From NCBI GenBank assembly GCA_013329905.1, contig DUJH01000012.1, forward strand, positions 15,008 through 28,340: 13,333 nucleotides of DNA. Direction: 5' to 3'. Origin of the DNA: Candidatus Thalassarchaeaceae archaeon. Lineage in GTDB: Archaea; Thermoplasmatota; Poseidoniia; Poseidoniales; Thalassarchaeaceae. Under the pieces are notes generated by a model, which was given only the letters and a program-made list of their open reading frames with translations, had not been told where the DNA came from and made no database searches. Made by a program: the position numbers and the translations under genes. This document shows, piece by piece, positions 7,808 through 13,333 of this stretch (positions are counted from its first letter, which is position 1; each line of letters opens with the position of its first letter).

Positions 7808-9217
7808 TCAGCCGATGCTCCCTTCCATTTCGAGGGCCATCAATTTGTTGAGTTCTACCGCGTATTCCATTGGAAGTTCACGGGTAAAGGGCTCAAAGAA
7901 TCCGTTGACAATCATTGCCAGAGCCTCCTCTTCTGCGTGCCCACGACTCATCAGATAGAACAGTTGCTCATCGCTCACCTTCGACACACTTGCCTCGTGC
8001 TCACAATGTGCAGTTGGGTTGGCTACCTCCATGGTAGGATAGGTGTCTGAGCGCGAATTTTCGTCAAGGATGAGCGCGTCACAGACTACATTGAGTTTGC
8101 AATTTTGTGCTTTCGGTGAGACTGTAACAAGTCCGCGATACGAACCGCGTCCTCCGTCCTTTGAAATCGACTTCGAGAGAATCTTCGAAGTCGTGTTGCT
8201 TGCGAGGTGATGGATCTTCGCTCCAGCATCTTGGTGCTGACCTTTTCCTGAATATGCGACTGAAATCACCTCGGCGTGACTGCCTTCTCCTTTGAGAATG
8301 ACAGATGGATATTTCATCGTCAGCCTGCTGCCGATGTTGCCATCGACCCATTCGATTTTGGCGTTCTTGTGGGCGATGCCGCGCTTGGTCACCAAATTGT
8401 AGACATTCGTGCTCCAATTCTGCACCGTGCTGTAGCGGATGTGAGAGCCGGGGAGTGCAATGAGCTCGACGACAGCGGAGTGGAGTGAATCGGTAGAGTA
8501 GGTTGGGGCTGTGCAGCCTTCGACGTAGTGGATACTACTACCTTCGTCAGCGATGATTAGAGTACGCTCAAACTGACCCATATTCTTCGCATTGATACGG
8601 AAATATGCCTGAACGGGCATTTCGACGTGGACGCCCTTTGGGACGTAGATGAATGAGCCACCAGACCAAACAGCGGTATTCAATGCGCTGAATTTATTGT
8701 CTTGGTAAGGAACGACTGAACAAAACCATTTCTTGACGATTTCAGGGTATTCTCGTAGTCCTGAATCCATGTCTAGGAAGATGACTCCCTGCTGTTCGAG
8801 GTCTTCTCGAATCGAGTGGTAAACCGCTTCGGATTCGTACTGCGCGGTGACTCCCGAGAGCCATTTCTGCTCAGCCTCGGGAATACCGAGTTTGTCGAAG
8901 GTGTTCCGGATGGCCTCGGGAACATCATCCCAGTCATCCTCCGTGCCTTCGCCCGAGCGTAGAAAGTAGCAGATCTTGTCGAAATCGATATTTTTGAGCA
9001 TCGACATATTTCCCCAAGTCGGCATCGGCCGGTTCTCAAAGTGATGGTAGGCCTTGACGCGGATTTCAGTCATCCACTCAGGCTCGTTCTTGATAGCTGA
9101 GATATCGCGGACGACCTGCTCGGAGAGGCCGAAATCGAATCGAATTGTGGCGTTTTCAGGGTCATGCCAGCCGGCCTTATACTCGCCAACTGCATCACGT
9201 GCTTCTTTTGCTGCTAT
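7808..9217 (-). CDS. sufB: SufB, Fe-S cluster assembly scaffold, with a non-canonical ATA start
   Basis: Core scaffold of the SufBC2D complex that receives sulfur and iron and assembles clusters. From ATG 9073 the protein is 421 aa and would begin with MTEIRVKAYHHFENRPMPTWG. But the same frame stays open upstream and encodes LSEQVVRDISAIKNEPEWM, the well-known conserved SufB N-terminus (compare EVVRAISAKRNEPEWM of E. coli). No ATG, GTG or TTG occurs between 9073 and the upstream TAA at 9250-9248. ATA 9217 follows AAGGAAGTGA by 4 nt and gives 469 aa, the normal SufB length. The C-terminal block has CEHEASVSKVSDEQLFYLMS (405-424 of the long form) and a MIVNGFF segment. Either AUA initiation, a sequence error for ATG, or use of 9073 with a truncated product. 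Identity as SufB is certain; the start is not. Confidence 0.9.
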   Translation of the reverse strand: MAAKEARDAVGEYKAGWHDPENATIRFDFGLSEQVVRDISAIKNEPEWMTEIRVKAYHHFENRPMPTWGNMSMLKNIDFDKICYFLRSGEGTEDDWDDVPEAIRNTFDKLGIPEAEQKWLSGVTAQYESEAVYHSIREDLEQQGVIFLDMDSGLREYPEIVKKWFCSVVPYQDNKFSALNTAVWSGGSFIYVPKGVHVEMPVQAYFRINAKNMGQFERTLIIADEGSSIHYVEGCTAPTYSTDSLHSAVVELIALPGSHIRYSTVQNWSTNVYNLVTKRGIAHKNAKIEWVDGNIGSRLTMKYPSVILKGEGSHAEVISVAYSGKGQHQDAGAKIHHLASNTTSKILSKSISKDGGRGSYRGLVTVSPKAQNCKLNVVCDALILDENSRSDTYPTMEVANPTAHCEHEASVSKVSDEQLFYLMSRGHAEEEALAMIVNGFFEPFTRELPMEYAVELNKLMALEMEGSIG

Positions 9218-9221
9218 TTTC

Positions 9222-9231
9222 TCACTTCCTT
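9222..9231 (-). promoter_or_regulatory. Ribosome binding site pointing to the ATA codon of sufB
   Basis: On the minus strand AAGGAAGTGA matches 9 of 10 positions of the full anti-SD complement AAGGAGGTGA and lies 4 nt (GAAA) before ATA 9217. It is the best SD in the suf operon and does not serve any ATG, GTG or TTG with a usable open frame. Confidence 0.65.
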
Positions 9232-9279
9232 GTTTTCCTCTGAATTGTTATCTGCTTCGTATTGTCCACTTTGAATCAC

Positions 9280-10074
9280 TCACGCAGCGGTCTCGGCTTC
9301 GTCCACCGATTCGTCAGTATGGCCTTCATCGAGCCAATCATAACCGCGCTCTTCGAGCTCGAGGGCGAGTTCTGGCCCCCCGGTCTTGACGATTCGTCCC
9401 TTGATCAGTACGTGCACCTTGTCGGGCTGGACATGTTCGAGGATTCTGGAGTAGTGAGTGATGATCAACGCTCCAGATTCGCTACCACGAATTGCCGTGT
9501 TGATTCCCTTCGCGACAGTGCGGATTCCATCGATGTCGAGTCCCGAATCGGTTTCGTCGAGGATCGCTAACTTCGGTCGCAACAGCATCAATTGGAGAAT
9601 CTCAAAGCGCTTTTTCTCTCCTCCGCTGAATCCATCGTTGACATAGCGGCCGAGGAATGAACGATCGAGGTCTAGTTCTTTCATCGCCTGTTTGAGTTGT
9701 TTGCGGAAATCACTACCCTTCGCTGCTTCTTCTCCGCGAATCGCGGCGACGGACTTACGCAGGAAGTTGCCAACCTGAAGTCCAGGAACTGCCTGAGGGT
9801 ATTGGAATGAGAGGAATACGCCGGATCGAGCCCTCTCCCATGGCTCCATTTCCAAGAGGTCCTTGCCGTCGAGTTCGACGCTGCCTTCGCTTACTTCGAA
9901 GTCAGGGTGACCCATGATGATGTTCGCAGCGGTGGTTTTTCCGCTACCATTTCTTCCCATGATGGCGTGGATTTCACCTGGAGGGATTTCGAGATTAATT
10001 CCGCGAAGGATCGGTGTATCGTCGATTCCGGCATGCAAGTTGCGAATGCCGAGGACAGGAGTGTCAGATACCAT
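9280..10074 (-). CDS. sufC: SufC, ABC-type ATPase of the SUF complex
   Basis: Soluble ATPase that drives conformational changes in SufB/SufD during cluster assembly. The 264-aa sequence has Walker A GRNGSGKTT (40-48), Q-loop FQYPQAVPGL (Q91), the signature FSGGEKKRFEILQ (149 on), Walker B ILDETDSGLD (171-180) and H-loop ITHYSR (H207). The SGGEKKR signature and DETDSGLDID wording are SufC-specific rather than transporter-type, and there is no partner permease nearby. ATG 10074 has GAGG 7 nt upstream. It is the first gene of the operon; sufB follows after 62 bp. A C-terminal acidic tail (DEGHTDESVDEAETAA) extends past the usual core. Confidence 0.95.
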   Translation of the reverse strand: MVSDTPVLGIRNLHAGIDDTPILRGINLEIPPGEIHAIMGRNGSGKTTAANIIMGHPDFEVSEGSVELDGKDLLEMEPWERARSGVFLSFQYPQAVPGLQVGNFLRKSVAAIRGEEAAKGSDFRKQLKQAMKELDLDRSFLGRYVNDGFSGGEKKRFEILQLMLLRPKLAILDETDSGLDIDGIRTVAKGINTAIRGSESGALIITHYSRILEHVQPDKVHVLIKGRIVKTGGPELALELEERGYDWLDEGHTDESVDEAETAA

Positions 10075-10116
10075 GAGTTCGCCTCGCTTTTGCCATCTAA
10101 CGGTCCCTAATGAATG

Positions 10117-10135
10117 CGACCGTCAAAGACGGTCG
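10117..10135. promoter_or_regulatory. 19-bp palindrome, candidate operator between sufC and the Nfu-like gene
   Basis: CGACCGTC-AAA-GACGGTCG is a perfect 8-bp inverted repeat around 3 nt. The 19-bp length and layout equal those of DtxR/IdeR-type operators, though the bases differ from their consensus. It sits 43 bp upstream of sufC and 51 bp upstream of the Nfu-like gene, suited to controlling both. A binding role for the regulator at 10675-11139 is inference. Confidence 0.6.
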
Positions 10136-10146
10136 TTGAAATCAGC

Positions 10147-10165
10147 CTGATTCACGGTCAATCAG
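10147..10165. promoter_or_regulatory. Second 19-bp imperfect palindrome in the same control region
   Basis: CTGATTCACGGTCAATCAG pairs at 8 of 9 symmetric positions around the central G. The preceding AATCAG (10140-10145) makes a third copy of the same hexamer, 20 bp from the last. Its centre is 30 bp from that of the first palindrome, roughly three helical turns, so both would lie on the same DNA face. Confidence 0.5.
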
Positions 10166-10186
10166 AAGTAGTTGTGGCATCACCGG

Positions 10187-10672
10187 ATGGTCGTGTCGAG
10201 TGACGATGATCTGGCCGAATCGTATCGACTTCAGGTCGAGGCGATGATGACTGCAGAGTCTGAGAAGCGTATAGCCGAGGCCCACGATCCAGCAGAGCTG
10301 GATCGACTTCGTTCGCTCTCGTTGCTCAATTTGGTAGAGAGCAAGCATACAGATCTCATACCCGCCCTGATGGCGAGACTTGGGCCGGTTCGGGCCGCCC
10401 TCGACGGTCATGGCGGCGAACTTATCGTCGCTCAATCCGAGGTCGAAGAAATGCACTCGGGATCGAAGGCTCTCTCACTCGTCATCGACCTCGATGGAGC
10501 CTGTGTCTCATGCGGTGCGGCTCCAGGGACTCTGAAAGGAATCCAAGACGACTTACTGATGGATGAGGAGGTAGTTGCTGTATGCTTCGCCGCCTCGATG
10601 CTCGAATGGTTCAATGAATTACAGCGGGAGTTTGTCCTCAAGCACGGCGGCGTCACCTTTGTCGAGGTCTGA
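10187..10672 (+). CDS. Nfu-like Fe-S scaffold/carrier protein
   Basis: Likely binds a transient Fe-S cluster and delivers it to target proteins. The 161-aa product has an acidic, helical N-terminal part (1-60) and a C-terminal NifU-type domain: LGPVRAALDGHGGELIVAQS, a beta strand, then LDGACVSCGAAPGTLKGIQ. The CxxC pair is C106 and C109. The usual Nfu sequence after it is Pro-x-Ser, whereas GAA is present here. ATG 10187 was chosen; TTG 10172 and GTG 10193 are in frame, and no clear SD precedes any of them, so a leaderless message is possible. It is divergent from sufC and followed after 2 nt by the regulator gene, placing a carrier beside the assembly machine. Confidence 0.85.
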   Translation: MVVSSDDDLAESYRLQVEAMMTAESEKRIAEAHDPAELDRLRSLSLLNLVESKHTDLIPALMARLGPVRAALDGHGGELIVAQSEVEEMHSGSKALSLVIDLDGACVSCGAAPGTLKGIQDDLLMDEEVVAVCFAASMLEWFNELQREFVLKHGGVTFVEV

Positions 10673-10674
10673 AA

Positions 10675-11139
10675 ATGAGTGAGGACAGACTCGATGCACT
10701 GCGTTCGGCGCACGAAGCAGATGGAGTGCGGCGTTCGACTCGCCACTCGGTTCGAGTCGAGGATTATCTCGAGGTTTTGCACGAGTTAGAACTCGTCGAG
10801 GGTCGAGCCAAACCTGCTCGCATTGCTGAATTGTTGGCAGTTGCGCGACCCTCTGTGACAAAGATGCTCAAGCGTCTCGACCAGGAAGGGCTCGCCGATT
10901 ACGAACGATATCGTGGCGCGGTTCTTACCGATGAGGGACGTGCTGCCGCAATCTCCCTGCGAGAACGACACAGTTTGCTCGTCAGATTCCTTAGCATCCT
11001 TGGTGTCGATGAGGATACTGCTCATACCGATACCGAAGGCATTGAACACCATCTCCACGAGACCACACTCGATGCATTGCGAGCACTGGTCGAGAAAGCC
11101 GAATCAGACCCCGATTGGTGGAGTGCTCGCAACGAATAA
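10675..11139 (+). CDS. MntR/DtxR-family metal-dependent transcriptional regulator
   Basis: A 154-aa repressor-type protein that binds DNA when loaded with Mn2+ or Fe2+. Winged helix: IAELLAVARPSVTKMLKRLD (50-69), then ADYERYRGAVLTDEG. The dimerisation/metal domain is ERHSLLVRFLSILGVDED plus TEGIEHHLHETTLDAL. All ligands of Bacillus subtilis MntR have counterparts: D30, E33, H99, E121, E124 and H125. Iron-type DtxR/IdeR has Met and Cys where D30 and E121 stand. There is no C-terminal SH3-like domain. A charged 25-residue N-terminal extension precedes the helix-turn-helix. ATG 10675 has GAGG 7 nt upstream, inside the end of the Nfu gene. Co-transcription with nfu and the palindromes upstream suggest it autoregulates this operon and controls suf. 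It converges on maf with a 6-bp gap. Confidence 0.93.
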   Translation: MSEDRLDALRSAHEADGVRRSTRHSVRVEDYLEVLHELELVEGRAKPARIAELLAVARPSVTKMLKRLDQEGLADYERYRGAVLTDEGRAAAISLRERHSLLVRFLSILGVDEDTAHTDTEGIEHHLHETTLDALRALVEKAESDPDWWSARNE

Positions 11140-11145
11140 GCCGCG

Positions 11146-11778
11146 CTAATCAGATTCGAGAGCAGCAATCGCACCCGGCGCGAGGCCGAGAACAGTGATT
11201 TCCTCTCCTTCTATCAAACGAGTATCAGGAGCGGCATTACCCGCCATATCGTAAGCTCCAGCCTTGCCTTTCCAAGATCCGCTGCTGACGAGTTCAAAGA
11301 GCCTGTCCTGACTCAATTCATCGAACTCGACAATCGCAGATTCAGTCCAGAAATCCGCGGTCCAGCCGCCATGTAATACATGCTCGCCCGCTCCTCCCGG
11401 GGGGTATACAAGGGCAGTCGAAGACCAGACGCGATGGCGATTCCCTGACAGTCGTAACAGCATCGCCATCGCGTGTTGCTCATCATCGGGCTTCCCCAAC
11501 GGCATCAGAGGATCATCTGGGTCTGCCACGATGGTATCTGCGACAATTACCACATCAGCGGTCGCAGCCCCTGCCATCATAGAAACAACCCCCTCCTGAG
11601 CGGCAGCCGAAGCCTTCGCCAAACAAGTGAATTCTACCTGCTCCTCTACCGGCGCACCCCAACGCGGCTTCGGTTCATCAAAAACCAATGCGGTCGCGCT
11701 CAAATCAACCTCAGAAAGCCGCTCACTCAACCAAGCTAGACGCCGCTCAGAGGCAGATGCAAGATGCACCTTGCGCAT
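11146..11778 (-). CDS. maf: Maf-type nucleoside triphosphate pyrophosphatase
   Basis: Cytoplasmic enzyme of the Maf/Ham1 fold that hydrolyses non-canonical or modified nucleoside triphosphates to the monophosphate plus pyrophosphate (house-cleaning). Seen in the 210-aa product: LASASERRLAWL (6-17) where the family has LASxSPRR, VIVADTIV with ADT at 80-82, GKP at 95-97, SGNRHRVWSSTAL, and GSWKGKAGAYDMAG (167 on), all in family order. ATG 11778 has GAGG 8 nt upstream, overlapping the stop of the preceding gene. ATG 11811 is in frame, but would add 11 residues inside that gene. Gap to the upstream gene is 10 bp, so the two are probably one operon. An insert between GKP and the next strand is unremarkable. 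Confidence 0.9.
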   Translation of the reverse strand: MRKVHLASASERRLAWLSERLSEVDLSATALVFDEPKPRWGAPVEEQVEFTCLAKASAAAQEGVVSMMAGAATADVVIVADTIVADPDDPLMPLGKPDDEQHAMAMLLRLSGNRHRVWSSTALVYPPGGAGEHVLHGGWTADFWTESAIVEFDELSQDRLFELVSSGSWKGKAGAYDMAGNAAPDTRLIEGEEITVLGLAPGAIAALESD

Positions 11779-11788
11779 ACCATCGACC

Positions 11789-13333
11789 TCACAGATCGAT
11801 GCGCAGCGCACAGATAGGGCAGCGAGTCATCTTCAGGTCCATGCCGACCTCGAAGCGACTATCGCAATCAGGACAAACCACCTGCCTATTCAGAGGCGGA
11901 AGCCCGGGCAATACCGGAGCCTCACCCATCGGAGGGAGGGGTTGAGCAACCGCTCCCTCTGCCGGCGGTGGAGGGATTATTCCTGGAATCGGGGGAGCCA
12001 TCTCGGCCATCTCTGCTACGTCGGCCCTATGCTGCCGTCGCTCCCGCCGCGAAGAACTGGAATCGGAATCCTCCTCAACGATCTCGACGATAGAAGAAGT
12101 ATCGATAGCCTCGACGGTGATATCGTCCTCATCGATGACATCTACGACATCATCTTCGAGCATCACCAAACCTTCAGCCCGCGTTCGCCGACGGCCACCC
12201 ATCCAGCGTATCGCCCGGCCAGACAATACGGCGAGAACGATGGTGCAAAGGAGTAGAACTGCAACAGCAACCCCTCCCAGTAGAATGTTGAAACTACCCT
12301 CATCCAAGCCCAGATTAAAGCGCAATTGCTCAAGGATGTCGCCCCTATCTTTGTTCCCTGTCGAATCATCGATGATCGCGCGGATGACCCAGCCCTGACT
12401 CGATGTGTGAATAATCGCAACCTCATCTCCACTTGGCGCCCGACTCACAGAGTGTAGCCAACCGGCACTTATCCGGTTAGAAATCGACATCCATTCGGAT
12501 TCTGCATTCATCATTCCATACTGAACTTGCGGGCCAGACGGCCCGACCATGTCGTGGAATACTTGCACACCTCGGTCATTTTCGATGAAAATAATCTTCG
12601 AAAGACCGCGCGCGTTCATCGAAATAGAATTATTTCCAATCGCCTTGAATGAATCATCAGCAATCATGCTGATGAAGCGAGTATCGAGGCCGGAACCTTC
12701 TCTCCAAGCCACCATCAGTAGGTCCTCGCCAGAAACGGTTTCAACCCTCATCTGAGGTAGCGAAGCCTCGTCACCGACCGCCTTTTTGTAGGACCAGGAC
12801 GAGTGTTGAAGATCGCCGTGAGCATACCAAAGACCAAGCCTGTCGACGCCCGAGGTGTCGTTGCGCATCGATTGGAAAAGGATGTGGCCATTGTCCTCGC
12901 CGAACTCTATCTGCACAGGATCCGTCTGCCCTGCGACTACGTCTATGTCAGCGATTACATTGGGTGTCAATCGCCAATCGTTCGAGGAGGTTGGCGCGTC
13001 AGCTTCCAGAAGGAAGATGCTGGTTAAATCCTGATAACTTCCTCCAGTTAGCAAATCTCTGTGGTAACCAGCGACGAGCAACTCGGTCCCCTTGACATCG
13101 AGGTCGATTCCCCAGTACTTTCCATCCGAGAGGAGAATCGGATCCATCAAGTCTTGAATTGGAGTCATTTGACAAGCAGAATCGATTGTTGAATACGACA
13201 CGGTTTGTTGCAGATAACCGCTCGTGTCGAGGAAGCGCCGCGTCCACACGACGTGTGCTACACCATCGTCTGTGGCTACGGCGTGGAAATCTCCTGACCA
13301 AGTTTCTTCAAGCATATTTGTGCAGGCTGTCAT
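11789..13333 (-). CDS. Membrane protein: outside beta-propeller-like domain, TM helix, cytoplasmic zinc ribbon (5' end outside window)
   Basis: At least 514 aa; the frame is open to the window edge, so the N-terminus (expected signal peptide and more repeats) is probably missing and the ATG at the edge is likely internal. Residues 1-345 are beta-rich with recurring D/G-x-hydrophobic-W strands (GVAHVVWTRRF, DRLGLWYAHG, DLLMVAWREG), like sialidase/BNR-type propellers. A TM helix follows at about 350-371, then a basic patch (GRRRTRAE), an acidic stretch (378-425), a Ser/Arg tract, a Pro-rich linker (about 445-480), and a C-terminal zinc ribbon with CPDC and CPIC (C487, C490, C505, C508). The topology suggests outside sensing linked to an inside metal-binding tail; ligand and partner are unknown. 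It lies 10 bp upstream of maf, though no functional link is obvious. Confidence 0.8.
   Translation of the reverse strand: MTACTNMLEETWSGDFHAVATDDGVAHVVWTRRFLDTSGYLQQTVSYSTIDSACQMTPIQDLMDPILLSDGKYWGIDLDVKGTELLVAGYHRDLLTGGSYQDLTSIFLLEADAPTSSNDWRLTPNVIADIDVVAGQTDPVQIEFGEDNGHILFQSMRNDTSGVDRLGLWYAHGDLQHSSWSYKKAVGDEASLPQMRVETVSGEDLLMVAWREGSGLDTRFISMIADDSFKAIGNNSISMNARGLSKIIFIENDRGVQVFHDMVGPSGPQVQYGMMNAESEWMSISNRISAGWLHSVSRAPSGDEVAIIHTSSQGWVIRAIIDDSTGNKDRGDILEQLRFNLGLDEGSFNILLGGVAVAVLLLCTIVLAVLSGRAIRWMGGRRRTRAEGLVMLEDDVVDVIDEDDITVEAIDTSSIVEIVEEDSDSSSSRRERRQHRADVAEMAEMAPPIPGIIPPPPAEGAVAQPLPPMGEAPVLPGLPPLNRQVVCPDCDSRFEVGMDLKMTRCPICALRIDL

Noticed and set aside
10142..10456. Minus-strand open frame opposite the Nfu-like gene
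   Set aside because: The plus strand carries the GACVSC NifU motif and fits the operon; the minus product is not protein-like.
12163..12755. Open frames on both strands within the large membrane-protein gene
   Set aside because: They are shadows of the 514-aa frame, which has a TM helix and a CPDC/CPIC zinc ribbon.
1..13333. Search for CRISPR arrays, tRNA/rRNA genes, insertion sequences or att sites
   Set aside because: No regular spaced repeats, cloverleaf-type sequences, transposase motifs or terminal inverted repeats were seen; gaps between genes are all under 200 bp.

Overview
The window looks like chromosomal DNA of an archaeon, probably a marine planktonic euryarchaeon of the Poseidoniia (Marine Group II/III) type. 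This is an inference from the gene set and protein style, with no rRNA or other marker gene to confirm it. Supporting features are a compact SUF Fe-S operon, a short MntR/DtxR regulator, many small hydrophobic proteins, GTG starts with Shine-Dalgarno (SD) sequences, and a secreted-domain/TM/acidic-linker/C-terminal zinc-ribbon protein. Coding density is very high. I see no tRNA, rRNA, CRISPR array, insertion sequence, integrase or toxin-antitoxin pair.

Layout. (1) 1-1475, minus: secreted HExxH zinc protease, 3' end outside the window. (2) 1664-4806, plus: a tight three-gene operon of membrane-anchored glutaminyl cyclase, a membrane protein with a carboxypeptidase-regulatory-like domain, and a thymidylate kinase with a long unknown C-terminal region. 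(3) 4831-5643, minus: a DUF2085-type membrane protein, divergent by only 17 bp from a four-TM protein of unknown function (5661-6431, plus). (4) 10074 down to 6457, minus: sufC-sufB-sufD followed by a 55-codon cysteine-rich mini-gene. (5) 10187-11139, plus: an Nfu-like Fe-S scaffold/carrier and an MntR/DtxR-type regulator, divergent from suf. (6) 11778-11146, minus: a Maf-type pyrophosphatase, downstream of (7) a large membrane protein (11789 to the window end, minus) with an outside beta-rich domain and an inside zinc ribbon.

How the genes fit together. Regions 4 and 5 form one metal/Fe-S module: SufC ATPase, SufB and SufD scaffold, Nfu carrier and a metal-sensing repressor around a shared 112-bp control region that holds two 19-bp palindromes. 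Regions 1 and 2 suggest a cell-surface protein-processing neighbourhood (protease plus N-terminal pyroglutamate formation).

The strongest oddities are: sufB has no ATG/GTG/TTG upstream of its conserved N-terminus, and an excellent SD points at an ATA codon; the palindromes next to the MntR-like gene; the overlooked Cys-rich mini-gene after sufD; and the kinase fusion. Nothing resembling a new defence or mobile system is visible.
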